Shown here piece by piece: positions 12,059 to 25,628 of a stretch of 64,000 nt of DNA. The notes under the pieces were generated by a model. That model had not been told where the DNA came from, did not search any database, and worked only from the letters and a program-made list of their open reading frames with translations. How positions within the stretch are numbered: position 1 is the stretch's first letter; every line of letters begins with the position of its first letter. The position numbers and the translations under genes are program-made. Source of the DNA: Cardiocondyla obscurior (Eukaryota > Arthropoda > Insecta > Hymenoptera > Formicidae); NCBI RefSeq assembly GCF_019399895.1, contig NC_091880.1, forward strand, positions 744,001 to 808,000. Reading direction: 5' to 3'.

Positions 12059-15000
12059 TGTACATTAAAGAGTTACGTTTTTCGTTTGCTAAAAAAAAAA
12101 TGTTCTCGTCACGATAATACAGCCTAGCAATTATCCTTAAGAGGCGCCTGATATACACTCCGGCGATATCCTAGCGGTGCTTGAGCCGCCGGCGGCGGTG
12201 CTCCCGGACCAATTGTCTCCCTCATAAATTACCGAGGATCGTCGCCGAATTCCAACCCGGAATTCGCAGTCGTCGCACTTAGGCGCACGTGTGCGTGTAC
12301 TTGAGCGCGAAAATACGAGCCGGTGCACGTGCATGAATTTACAAGGGAACTCGGGGCATGTAGACGGGTACGGCAAACACGCGGTACGCGCGTCGCCGGT
12401 TCTCCGCGTTGCAGGGGACAGTGCGTGTACCGCCCGGATGCGCCGAGTGTCGTTAAAGGAAACGTCAGCGCGTCCGGAAGCGTTCCTCCTCCGAGACGGC
12501 CATCTCGTTCTCGCGGACGCTACGTAAGAGACGGGAAAGTCCAGAAGGGAGAAAATCGCGGAAGACCGCGGAACGGAGTGTGAGTATAATATCTTCGCAG
12601 CGGCAAAACGGCCGCGATATTACAACCGCAATGCGTACGGCTTTTCCCCGGCACATGCGCGCGATGGTATCGTCTCGTATATCCGGCCTACTGCTGCCGG
12701 CGACGATAAAGTGAATAGGAAAGGGGATCAAAATGTCGCGGGGCCAAAATCTTATTGCCGTACTTAGTGAAGTCGATCGTCCTCCATGCGGAAACAGCCC
12801 GACGCATTTGTTGCCATTGAAAAGAAGCAGTCGCATAGAGAAAGGGAACGATACCGGGCACTCTCGCGCCGTAATCAATGCGAAGCTTTACCGTTGAAGA
12901 TCCACTCTAATTTTAATGAGACGCTCGGCCTCTCATCGAACGATCCCGACGAATTACGGGAGTAAGCATCTCGAAGGAACCAATAACTTCGCGATGGCGA
13001 ACGACTGCGGAGGACGATAGTATTCTCGGCTTCCAGACTACTTCCTTTCCTCGCCTCCTCCACCCCTTCCCCGTCCCGATTCCACCCGCTCCTCCCTCTT
13101 GCCCACGTCTCTCTTTTCACTGCTGGGCGAAGAATCGAACTGCCTCATTACGTTAATTTCCCCGGAGATGCCTGCATTTTTCTGATTCCATTCGTCGTTT
13201 CATTCGTTGCACGCTGTTGCTCCACTTTCTCCGTTTCTCTCCGATACGCGAATGCGCCAGCGAGAATCCGAGGGAGAGATTTTTATATCGGGATGTAGAG
13301 TCGAGAATGAAACCATTTATGGCGGCTCGAAGACCTGTAGAAGGCAAGGGTCGCGGCTGTCTTTACCCGGGGGAACGTTACGATGAACTGCCGGAGGGGC
13401 TTTCGAGAGCAGAGATGTGCTCCGGAAGAAAGAGTCAGGTGGAGCACCGGATAGCGAAAATGAGAGACACGAAGCCCCTTAAAATGTCGTGACGACGTGC
13501 CACTAGCGCGACCGAGGATTAAAGTATGTGTTAGTGCGATCCAATCGATTCAAGTTTTTTTCCCTTTTCTTTTTTTTTTTTTTTTTTTATTACTTTACAA
13601 ACTGTATAAAATTTTAAGAAATGTGAAAAAAAACTTTTAATCAAAATCAAAATTCGTCGTTGATTTATGCGTGAGATTCGAGAGTATTAAAATATAAAAT
13701 TATATATATTATACATTGTAGAAAAAGATTTCAATTTCTCCGTCAATATCTAAACTACGTGCGACGTAAAATCGACTTCGTGCCAAATCCGTGGACAAAA
13801 ATGTAATCCGTTTCAACGTTAAATCAATTTCGTGGCTGCGCGATTTGGCAGGTAACGCGTATTGAATTTTATTCTAATATTCAGTAACCGCTTATAATGC
13901 GGGGTAAGAAATTCACGATGTCAAATTCCGCACCGGGCACCGTTAGGGCACGTAGAAAATTCACTACCGTATATCCGGGATCATCGAGGACTCCCTTCTT
14001 TCTGGGGTCTGAGTAACGGAGAAATATTCCGGAGTGCCTTACTTCGGCGGTTAATTAATGCAGCTACATTAAGAAAGAAAGGGCGCAGTCTGCCTCCTTC
14101 TACCATTCCAACTTGCTCTACGCTAGTCGCTCGTTTACTGGTGCAAGGAACCCCTCTGGGCTATGTTATTGTGCTCAAACTGTCTAAATGCGGGGGTTAA
14201 TTGGAAGCTACCGCGTGTAGTTACCCACCAACCCTACGATCTGTCCGAATCGTTGCACCCTGAAGCCGCCTATTGGTTGCCATAGCCATCGCTGCTCTAT
14301 CGTCCCTGTAACTTCGTTTTCTCACCTCGGTGGGCGTGTAAAAGCGTGTACAACCGACAAGGCCTAGTGCTCGACCGAATAGTCACGGTTAGTACTTTAA
14401 TACTTTGCGAGCGGTATATTAGAATATTCGTGCCTGTAATGTACCGAAACAATGCGAGGAAAGAATGAGAAGGGCTTGGGGGAATGCCGAGAAAGGCCAC
14501 GAGGAGATGTCGTTGTGGAAGCAAATAGGAGTAAGCGCGCCTTAGCTGGGCAAACTGACTGCAGCGGAGCGGCGTTTAATAGTCGTAGAAACAACTTGCG
14601 AGGAAATACACTCCGGTCTACTAAATCCCCTACCGCGGCGTAATTGTTTGCAAATTCGGCGATTTTATACTTACTGCATCACGCTTTAAGCACGGAAAAT
14701 GAAAACGAGGTACTTCAAGGTAAAATGATAATAGCGTCTAAAACAGATTTGCGCAATAAACTCAAAGCTGAAATAAACTCGGAGACTTTTTATGATTTTT
14801 ATATATCTAACCGTTTCTTATTTATTTTTTATAGATAGGAATATCACTCATGTTCTAGTGGTACGCAGGAATGGTATTAAAGTTGCCTGTCTAGATAGCA
14901 CCTTCCAACACATTTTGATATTGTTATTTTAATTCGCACGCAATTTCTTTAGGTGTTAAAATTTATGGGCAAAAGAGACGAAGCCGCGGAATCTTTGCGC

Positions 15001-18000
15001 GGAATTTCGCCGACTTTATTCGAGGTATGAATACTTGCGGAAGTTGGCAAAAAATATTATAATGTTTAAGGTCTTACCAATGTTCTCATTACGATCGTCG
15101 CAATTTACAGGTACTATTATAATAGCAAAGAACTCGAGAAGTGTATTCAGCATAGAATTCTGAGATTCTCTCTTTCTCTTTCTGGGGAATGTCCCGGTAG
15201 TTGAAGTTGAAATAAATTCCAAGTCCGCGCACCCGGTAGCTTGCAAATTTATGGTAATGTCGGATCACGAATCTCCCAAATGAATTTTATTTAAAGTTCC
15301 CTACATCCGACCGTGCTGTGGTTTGCCGGAAAAACTTTAGAATTCATAAATACAATTTGAATGATTCCCGCTATCCAGTCCGACATTTCCGTCGTGGACA
15401 AGTAGACAAGTATAATGACGCTTATGCACTAAGTGCAATCACAGAACTTCAAAAAAAAAAAGAGGAAGAAAAAGAGGGGGAACTTTTAAATTGTTAGCGT
15501 GGCGATTCTTGCGTTATTTGTTAAAAATGTGTGAATGAATGACTGGCCGGGTTTCATAATACGTTAACATACCTACGTATATGCTTTGCAGCTAATTCTC
15601 AAAGTTCGCGCCGCAATCGAAGTTTCCCGCGAATCATCAAATGGAATTATTATTGATATGCAATATAAATTGCATAACTATGCCGTACAGAGAGTGGCTC
15701 GAGATAGTGTTCATTTCCTCCCTAACTTTCGAGTTAGTCAAGTTTAGTATTTGAAACTACGCGATCTCGCGAATGTATTGTATTATAGTATTGATCGAAC
15801 GATCGCAGAGTTAAAAATTTTGCAAAACCTAAATTACTACCAATAATAAATTGTATTTTTGATTGAAAAAAGTATAAATAAAAAAAAAGGTGTGAAGTTA
15901 GCTCCCCGTTTTCAAATCGTTTTTTCGGGGAGTTAATCGCCAAACTTTTTTTTTTTTTAATTATAAAAAAGTACTTCTGTACTCTTCAAAAGGAATCTAA
16001 AACTTTAAACAAAACTATGAAAATCGATTTGTTTTCACGGATATCTCTGCCTTCCGCAGTGCGAGAAAGTCGCGATAAAACGACGGTGGTATGCAAAGGG
16101 AAAAGAAGTCACCGCGGCATAGGACAATCGGTACAGACGGAAAATGATAGGATGCCAACTCTATTCTCCGCTCGAAGTTCCCGGTGAAGTAAGTGGAAAT
16201 CGTTGTAGGTTGCCATTCGCCGAACGTGGACGTTTCGCCGCGCAGCATCTCGATATGTATTCGAAATTTATCTCCGAGATATACCCGCGCGTTCTCACCT
16301 TACACTGAAATCGTGCATTCCGCTACACGAAAGTTCGATCCGTCAAGGAAACATCGTCGCTGAGATTTGTCCGATAAATGCACGACATTCATCGACGATA
16401 TCGTCAAATGGACCGCGAAGTGTAACGTGTGACGAGGAAAGCTGCATTCGCGTTATGCAGTTCTAATCAGGTTTAGTAAATGGCAGCGGGACGAGTGTGC
16501 CTTGTTCTGTCAGATAGTGCTCTAGTCCGGCGCAAATCGTCACAAACGCGGACCGCGCCGGTGTACAGGACCGAATTGAATCTCCACGAAATCCCGGTAG
16601 GCGTTCCGTGTCGTCGTTGCAACGGCGTTGCTCTAGTTGACGTTTCAGATTTCCGGCATTAGCATGCACCGAGCATCGCGCTTCGTCGATGCGTGTCACG
16701 TCGTCAACCCGGCGTCGCATTCCTGTGGAAGCGCCCTTAAAGGGCGGCACGTTATGCCGTTTAACCAGTCCCTCTGTAGATCCCTTCCGAAACGATCTCC
16801 GACCCGCCTTGCCTCGGAAAGGTCACTGATCGCTATTGCGAGCCAACGGTCCACGTTACAAAGGGCTCGCTATACTTTGACTCAGCTAAAAGGGCGGCTG
16901 GCACGTTTGATCAACAAAAAAATTATCTTAAAGTCGATTTTAGATATATATTCATTTTTTTCTTTTTTTTTTTTACGCGATGTGTTTCCTATAAATCTGT
17001 CAGCAAAAGTCTTTTTTTTTTTTTTTTTTTTTTTAACTGCTTCAGATTCGCGATTTATCCTGCTAAACGTAAATCACGTGTATCTAAGGGCAGAGAATCA
17101 AACAAGCGGATAGTGCTTCCGCCGAACGTGTCGAGTCGCGCGCGGCAAATCCCTAACTGACGAACTTTCTAACTGAGTATTCGAAAAGTCGCCCTTTTAG
17201 TTCTGCCGCTTCGAAACGGCAAGCCCGTACGTCTTGCTTACTCTTTCCTCGGCGGACGAGTTTTCGCGCGGCAAACTTATTCCGCGTAGATCATCAGGGT
17301 GGGAAGAAATGACATTATCTACGAGAGACGTAAGATCGGCGAAACGACGACGCCCCGGGTGGTGGAGAAAACCGGAAGACGGCCGCCAAAGATTTAAATC
17401 TATTGGAATTGATACCCTGCTTCTGGGGAGATTATAGACGGCACTCTATACGTAGTTACGTTGTAAACGTAAAGTACGAGCGAAACGTGGAACGTGGTAT
17501 AAAGCCAGAAGTTAATAGCAAAGGGGGAAGGCGAGCGTCATCGTCTGGCGTTTCTTCAGAACGCCGGTGGCCGTACATCGGTTATAGGAGTGCGGCGCGG
17601 AGGGTGCTAATGCGCCCTCGTGAAAGACTAACGGCCGCGCTATTTTACAAGAAGAAATACGATAAAGAACGACGTATTACGAGATAAACATTATAAACCG
17701 CCCCGGCGCCGTGCTCATCTTCCACGACGTTGCGCCGCGAGCGTAATATTTTCAGGATTTTTGATAATAACGGGCCGAGCTGAAGCCCGAAGGCGTGATT
17801 AGCTCGTTTAAATTACACAGGTCAATCGCAACGCTGGACATATTATTCTGCGCCAAAGGCGCGTCTCGTATTCGTAGAGCGGTAATGGAATTTTTAATAC
17901 GCGACGAAATCCATTTGTAACCGGGACTTATTGCGCTTGATTGTCGGGAGAATAAAAGAGCCGCGAATCCGCGGGGCTAAGCGCGAATATACAAAGCATC

Positions 18001-21000
18001 GATAACGCAAAGACGCTATATATAGAAAACGTCTCGTGCAATTTCACGACGTCGGCTGGGACGCAGTCTATAAGCGGCGCGCGCCCAGTACATCCCCGTG
18101 AAATAACTCGCCGCATTTATTATTTACGCATCTCCTTTTCTTCCGAAGTTGACCGCGTGGTCAACCATTGTCCGCGCGCAGAGACGTACGTAATACATAT
18201 ATCGCCGGACGTAACTATTCGCCAATTTTTCTCATAACTAGCCGCGTCGTAAACGCCGCCGTTTTACTGCCGTCTGTGCTGTAAGAAACGACATGTGGAG
18301 GTAGAAAAAAAAAAAAAAAAAAGAAAGAAAAATGGAAAAGTTGAGAAATTTCTCTGTTAAGGTGAAATAACTTCGCCTTTATAATATAGCGCCGATGTAT
18401 AAAAATTTAGCACAGTCAGAACGACGATCATCGTGTTTGTGAAAATTTCGCACGAGGTTTAATCTCTATCGGCGCCCTCGCAGAACTCTAGAGAAGGAAA
18501 CTCGTTAGGAAACCGCGTCGTTATTATTTCTTTTTTGTTCTACTGTTTGCACCTACTCGTCGCGAATTATCTGTGACAGATCGCAATAACTCGGCTCGAA
18601 TGTTTAATTACGCCGCTAATATAAACGCCCAACGAGTTAATAATGCTTGTTGGTAGGGAAATGACAGTCTCATTGGTAATATGTCATGTACAACGCGTGT
18701 CATTAATATCACTGATGTGATTATCCCGTGTCGCCGCCGCTATATTTAGAAGTAAGTTTCTTCTGTTGCAACGAGTGTGCTTAATAAATCAATTATGACG
18801 ACAAATTTCCGAAACTAAACGAAAATTACTTAAACGGCAGCATAATCTCTCGATATCATTTAGAAAAAATATTTTAAGTTATGGAAATTTAATTTTGCTT
18901 TTAATTAAAGTAAAATATACGTCGCTTACGTTTCATATTTTTTTAAGAATAAAGAGATTGGATGGAACGCGCTTTCTCGTAGTAACGATGAAAAATATTT
19001 AGACATACTAATGGACAAGACCAGAAGTATGTAGCAAAGTAGGAGATATTTCGTTCAAGTAACTCCGCATCTGCGGGATCATGTTCGATTCGCGATAAAA
19101 GAGTAAATGCACCGCAGAAGTTTCTACATCTGGCCGCGCGACGTCGCGATAAATTGCATTAGAGGAATTTACAGAGCATCAGGAAGATCTAAATCACGAG
19201 GGTCAGTAGCGCTTGGAATTTTCATTGGTCGAATATTGATTTCTTTATTCGGCCATTGTAGAAAATCTATTTTTCTTTTAGTATTTATGTTACGTGTCCA
19301 AAATTCAAGGTGCGATTAAACGTACATGCGGCGTAAGTAATTAAAACAAAAAAAAAAAAAAAAAATAAAAGAGAAAAATCACAGTTAAGTTTCGCCGGAG
19401 TGTATTCTAAGCTCGTTGTTTGTTTCGAGTCGTGAGCCGTGTAAATCTCCGGGCACGGCAAGCACATCCGTAATTGTCGGAATGCTAAATAACGCGATAA
19501 AGAAGCATCGTCGTGTCAAGGCGCGCGAAGGGCTCTGGAAAATTTGTAAACGAAGTAGCGCCCGATAATCTCTCGACGGCAGCGGCGGGCGACGGTTTTC
19601 GCGTGCACAAGGACGTTCTTCCGTCTCTCAGCGAGAGACTAACGACGTTCTCGCCTTCTTATCTGCTCGGTCACGTAGAGGCAGAGGAGAACGTTCTCCT
19701 TCGCTCGCTTAATCGGCGTCCGACGTCGCGGGCGGTACTCCGGGACGACGCGAAATGCGAGGACGTCGGGGGATAAGGATCGCCGGCATTCCCGGTTAAT
19801 TTACCTCGCTAGGAAGTGCCGTAAATAGGAAACGTCGCGGCGGCGACTCACTCGCCTCTGTCGGGTTTCTGGACCGGAGACAGGACGGACCGAGGTTGAG
19901 ATTCAATTTGCAAAGGCTATTCCAGTAATTGCATAAGTACCGAATCACAGTCGCACGTGGTTCAGCCTTGCTCGTATCATCGCGATATCTGTATTTTCAC
20001 GTACACGCTAGACAGAATTTGTTTTTTTTTTTTTTTTTTTTTTAAATGACAACTTTACTTTTTTAAGATAGTTACTATGTAATAAATACTTTCTTATAAT
20101 TTATGGCTAGTACCAAGCTAGTTACTAGTAAAGAAATATATTTAATCTGCGCGATTTAACTACTAGCTGCAAAATCAGTTTAGTTAGATGAATGTCCACT
20201 CGGGATTTTCATTGATTTTCAGTGAACCCTCCTGGAAGATTTATATAATCAGCTTCAAATTGAAAATAATATTGTTTCGGTAACGTTTTAAATTCCACGG
20301 CCGTTTTACACGAGAATATAAATTTTAATATATTACATTGTCATATTAAACATAATAGTAAAACAGCTCGTTTAACAAAAATAATATATATATTTTTTTT
20401 TGTTACTCTATCCACGATAAAATTACGTGTTTGAACATTCAAGTTACTTTCGCTCGTTTCACTCATTCCCTTTCATTATTTTTTATTATTTAAATAAAAA
20501 TAATTTTAATGCGCGCGAACGATAGGTAATGAGCGGGAGCCGTCGCGCGTAAGCGTAAAATAATTAATTTTGCGAGAAGATAAAATTGATTCGTCGTGCG
20601 CGGGAGCGCGGCGCAAGTCATATATTCCAGGGTTAAAATAACTTTTTGTCGAGTATTAAGCACACAAGCCGTTGATCAAATCAAACAGATTACTATGTAC
20701 ATTCCCCTTGTACAAGCACTCGTGTAACTGGTCGCCGTACTCCGCACACGATTCGAAAATGTCATCGTTAACTATTGTTCGCCGAACATTCACACGTAGT
20801 TGAGAGTGGGATGCGCGAGCATGATATATTCGGCTCCCTCATGAATACGCTCGCCGTATGCTTCGGGCTAGATTGCTCTAGTTAACGACAGGTATTTGAG
20901 CGCTAACTATCCGACTGACTCGGTGCCATTAGAAATGTTTCAAGAGAAATTGCCCGTACTGCGTTGTATTAGCGCGCCGTCGAATTCTCCGCTCGCGTGT

Positions 21001-23042
21001 TATGCACGACGTGGCGATAAGCATTGAAAATTACGTTTTCCGTACGATCATTTGTCATTCGGCTTCCTAAATTAGGTACCTTCATAATCGAGCCTTATTA
21101 TTCCATTCGGAATTATTTCTTAAAGAAATATTAAATAAATTTCTCACGCCTGGCGGTGACAAAAGATGAGTCAATTCGGGATTTTTTTTTTTTTTTTTCT
21201 TTTAAATTCTAAGAAATTTTTATTATCCGCTTTGATAAATAATGAAATGTATCCTGCGAAAATGGCGTTTCGAAAGTAACCTGCGAAATCACGGGACAAG
21301 CGGGAAGGATGGAGATGAAAGGAGAAAACCCGTCGAATCACGGCGTTCAGGCGCGCGTTAAGAAGGAAGCCCCGTCGCTGCGATGAGAATTTATGGGCTG
21401 TTCTCGAATCGCGAATACAATTTAAGCGCTGTTGATCCCGCTGTGACAAAGTGGCTCGCATGATGGATGCGGCCGTGCGCTTGCGTTTGTTACACCATCG
21501 GGCGAAGCGAGAGCGCTGATATAAGGGAGCGACCGAGAGGGAACAAGAGTTGTTACGGGCGGCAACTGTAAAGGGTGGCGGAGTAAGCGAGGGTACGCGG
21601 GATACAAACGGAGGGGTGAAAGAGGGGTGGGAAGAGGGAGAGAGACGGAAGAATCGCGGGCGAGAAAGATAGATTTGCAGCGTAGCGTGCAGGCCAGGCG
21701 AGAGTGGAAAATGGCAGGAGAGCTGCCGCGTGACATCCTACTTAGTCCGCAATTCGCGGCCCATTCATCTTCATGCGCGGAGTTCGATCGGATGTCTAAA
21801 GTTTTCAGCTCGATCTGAAAGCTTTAGTTAGCGTCCCGCGACCGGGGAAAAAAGAAAAAAAAAAAAAAAACAAGAAGAACCGAGTACGAAACGATGTCGT
21901 TCACAGGCAGCCTTTCATTAATATCGCTTTTCGACGATATTAACGGTTTTTCTCGACGTCCGAAGCACACGGGCGACGTTCAATACGTGCACTTACACAG
22001 GGGAACAAAACTTTCGCGATATTAAATTCCGAAAATATTCTGTGTACGCGTCACGCGGCAATCGACGGTCTGTCGCTTTACGCGAATGGCGTCGGGGACC
22101 AGCGGACTCGGGCGAGTACTCGGACACCCGAAGAAATTCAAGAGATCGCACCCGCCTTAAGTCGACCTAGTTAATTGTATCACGGCGAACGCCGGGGCGT
22201 ATGCTAATTCAAAGGCATGTATAATACACCTCCATAGCGCGCGCACTCCGTCGCCTCCTAGCCAGTATGTAAATGAAAATCCAAGTTTCCTACACTGCGG
22301 TGTTTGTATTCCCTCCCAATGGGCTGGATGGCGAAATTTCGTTCTCTTGATATAACCGAGAATGACGATACGCCTCGCCATTTCCGCATTAATGACGGCG
22401 CGGGCCGTGATTCGTTACGCGACACGGCGATTAAATCACGGTGCGGGTTCGTCGCAGCTTTTCGCGGCGCGAATCGACCCCGGCTATCTTCGCTCCGCGC
22501 TATTATAAGGGAATTGAACGGCGTTTGTAAATTTCGCCCTGCGATCGATACGCTCTCTCTCGTGGTCGTGCAGGCCGGGGCAGCTTTACCATGGTAGTTT
22601 ACGTCGCTCCGAGTACTGGACATGTTATACAAGGTTCAGGATGATGTCGCGCTAATGCACCGGCTTTGTTGTGATTTGTGTACAGTATCTCCTCGGTGTG
22701 CGCGCGGCCCGGATACTTCGACAATGCTTTAGGCTCAGTACGGCCGAAGGTAGAAGTTACGAGCGTGATGGGAGCGCGCGGTTAATAAATGGGAACCGAT
22801 TACCGTGCATTACGCGCGCCGTCGCGAATAGTAAGTTTGTTTGCCGGCAAAATGATAGAGGAGAGTGCAAAGAGCGTGCTACGTTTCGCTAAAGAATATT
22901 GACACGTGCTGAACGTTACGTTTTAAGATGACGCAAAAAGCTCTCGCGCCAAATGTTTATTACATATGTATAAGTATATATTGGTTTTTTTTTTTTGTTG
23001 AAAACTTACAGAGCAACAAATTTTTTTTTTTTGACAACTTTT
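12059..23042. other. Gene-free stretch
   Basis: GC-rich and CpG-rich at about 12130-13160, 16460-16900 and 19500-19870; AT-rich near 13560-13740, 18840-19000 and 20020-20480. The plus-strand frame at 19513-19773 has a protein-like residue mix but no ATG and no splice sites. Seven of the long homopolymer runs lie here. I see no gene. Confidence 0.55.
20022..20043 (+). repeat. T22 run, one of many homopolymers
   Basis: One of the longest of a set of A or T runs of 16-23 bases: 4067-4085, 13570-13588, 17012-17034, 18305-18322, 19348-19365, 20022-20043, 21182-21198, 21855-21870, 49584-49599, 52790-52808, 55775-55795 and 59878-59897. Neighbouring sequence does not make them poly-A tails of recognisable retroposons. 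Confidence 0.9.
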
Positions 23043-23109
23043 TAGCAACAAATAAAAACATTAATGAGAATTAATTCTGCTCATTTTGTTCCGCTAACTT
23101 ATAAGACGT
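23043..23109 (+). repeat. Hairpin-headed repeat, tail only
   Basis: AGCAACAAATAAAAACATTA through TTATAAGACGT matches the last 67 bp of the 27331 copy with about four differences. It has no head in the flanking sequence. Confidence 0.7.
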
Positions 23110-24353
23110 GCGTGTTGGATAAAGGGTAACGTGAAGAATCTTCGAAACAAATCCCCGATTAAGCACAAAACTCCTTCCGGAATTACTGGTACGGATTTAC
23201 TACGCGGAACTTTTAGTTGAACCGAGCTTCCCGTTCTTCCGCGCGGGAGGTGCTCGATGCAATTCACCCAACTTGAACGCGAACGAGTGATTCGATATTA
23301 ATGCCGTTACGAGTTCGCGCCCTACTTACTTCCGCGCTCGCGGGACGACCGCTTGCGGGATCCTGCAGGGAAACGGAAAGTTCGCATTTCTCTCGCGCGT
23401 CGAACTCTAATGCTCTTTTCGTAATTAATGGCTCTCTAGCTCGCGTCGCCGTTTGGAAATCGGTGCGACTCGCGCGATAACCGGGGCCCCGTTTCACGCC
23501 TAACGGCGCACCGCTGCGTAACGTTGCGTGAAAACAGCGGCAATGTGATATTGTGTTACACGTCCATTGTTCTCATTAATAATACAAATACGATGCGCCA
23601 CCCGTGTTTAGAATAATGCGTGCCGCCGCGCTGGCACGGCTCGCGTTTGATTCACGGATGAGGACAGACCCGATTTCGCGCTGCGACCGCAACAGTTCTA
23701 GAATTGCGAATTGTAATTTGCAAGTGAAAGCGAAAAGATAGCGCGACATGGATTGCTCTGCATGACGATAGCTTACTAAATGGTTAATTACGAGCCTCCT
23801 CTTTCGTAATTGAAATGCAGATTGCAGCGCTAAACGCCGCGCGTTAATTCCAGAATTTCACGAGCAACGTGAAACGAAAGACAGGCGCAACAATATAATA
23901 TTTCATAATTATTGAATAATTAATATAAATATTATATGTATGTCCTTCCATTTCGATTGAAAAATAAACCAGTGAAATTCCCTCCCGAATAATCGAACTT
24001 CGTAGGTAATAATTGTACTTCTCTCGGAAGCATACGGAGGAGGATTATTTTATCCGGCCAAAGTAAAATATCAATTATACGTTTTCCAGAATTTCGTAGA
24101 TGAAACGCGAGCGGCAGAAACGAAATAAAAATCCGTCACACTATCCGTCACAGCCCATCGTACGTACCTAGCTCGTCTACCCCCGTTTCTGTGGATAGCA
24201 GTAATATCCAATATCCGGAAACAGTTAGGAGTCTCTCCCTGTCTCCCCCTCGGAACGCGGGTGGTAACCGTACGCCACCCCCTTTCGGGGCCACTCCGGG
24301 TAGTAATAGTGTGGACGTTAACTTTTTTTTTCCCGCTATACCACGGTCCGCCT

Positions 24354-24436
24354 TTCTTTAAAGTCCGAGCGTCGCGACCCTGCTCGGATTTTAAAGAAGC
24401 GCGCCGCGAAAAAGAAAGGCGCCGCGATGCGCAGAG
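24354..24436 (+). repeat. Hairpin-headed repeat, head only
   Basis: CTTTAAAGTCCGAGC ... GCTCGGATTTTAAAG forms the strongest hairpin of the family, with GTCGCGAC in the loop. It is followed by the CGCGCCGCG/GGCGCCGCG stretch and ends at GCAGAGC. Confidence 0.7.
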
Positions 24437-25471
24437 CTATTAAAATTTACAGAATTAATAAAAAAAAAATTAAATTTTGCTCTCGCGGCGCAAACTAAGC
24501 CAAACGAAAGTACCAATCGGCATCGCGGATAAGCGGCAACAATTCGGACGATAACAAAATCTTTGTATCTCGTTCTTAAACAGAGATGTATTGTACTTTT
24601 TACCCTTTCACTTGTCGCGCAGCCTCGCGAGTTATATACCGTTAGTTTATTAAAAAAAAAAAATTTTTTTTAAAGGAAGGAGATTCATTTAGCAGAGCAC
24701 TTCGCTTGCGAAAGTGTTACTGCAACTACGTGCGGTGGAACGAGGGATTTTGTTAGTACGGCACAGAGGTACGGTGCCAGTATGCAAATGTCCAGTCTTG
24801 GCAATCTGCTTAACTTCCCGTCTTGAAATTTTCCGACTTTCCCCTGGAGCTTATGTAAAGTCAGCCGTCTATTAATAATGTATTAAGTAATTACGAGAAC
24901 AGAAAAGAGACGGCTGCGCGATGGGGTACACGTACCGCCGTTGACTTTCGTGCTTGCGCACACACAATCATCCATGGATAGAGAAACGCAGGAGATAAGC
25001 TAACATTAAGCGCGTTAACATTCGACATTCGTATTCGTGGGCGAGAAGATCGGAGAAGATTTCAGCAAACGAGTTTTTTAGAATCATTGCTCGCCAGTGA
25101 AATATAAAGTTTAAAAATTTCGCGAGAACGACAGAAAGATCCACGTTATTATTTTTTTTTTTTTCAGCCTCTCTCCTCCAGTTATTTTACTCATCTCCAT
25201 CTCGTTCTTTCTCACATATCTTTCAGAAAAAAAAAAAAAATCTTTAGCTCTTAAAATTGTACAATTTTATTCATCCTTATCATATTCTTGGTACCTCGCG
25301 GCGCAAATTTAGATCCTATTTTTCAGATCTTTTATTAAAACTAAGCTGGCCGACTTATTAAAATTTAGGTTACGACTCGCTTTTAATCGCGATATAAATC
25401 CGCTGGCTGCAATTATCACGGACGTGTAAATATTAATATCGAACGGTATTACGCTTTTTCGCGACGCGCTT

Positions 25472-25628
25472 ATTTAAAGTCCAAGCAGTGTCGCGACGCT
25501 CAAACTTCAAGAAAAGACACCTCGACATACAGAGCGGTACAATAATATCTTTTTGGAAACGCCGCGGTATTCGATTAGTATAATCGACTTGCGACAAATT
25601 GTCCCGGGAAGTTTAATCATATTATACT
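25472..25628 (+). repeat. Hairpin-headed repeat, head and middle
   Basis: It matches the first roughly 175 bp of the 27331 copy and stops after TTTAATCATATTAT. The hairpin has decayed on one side (GCTCAAACTTCAAG). The segment TATAATCGACTTGCGACAAA is unchanged. Confidence 0.7.

Noticed and set aside
19513..19773. 87-codon plus-strand frame with a balanced, protein-like residue mix
   Set aside because: It starts at GTG rather than ATG, has no acceptor or donor at its edges and resembles no family.
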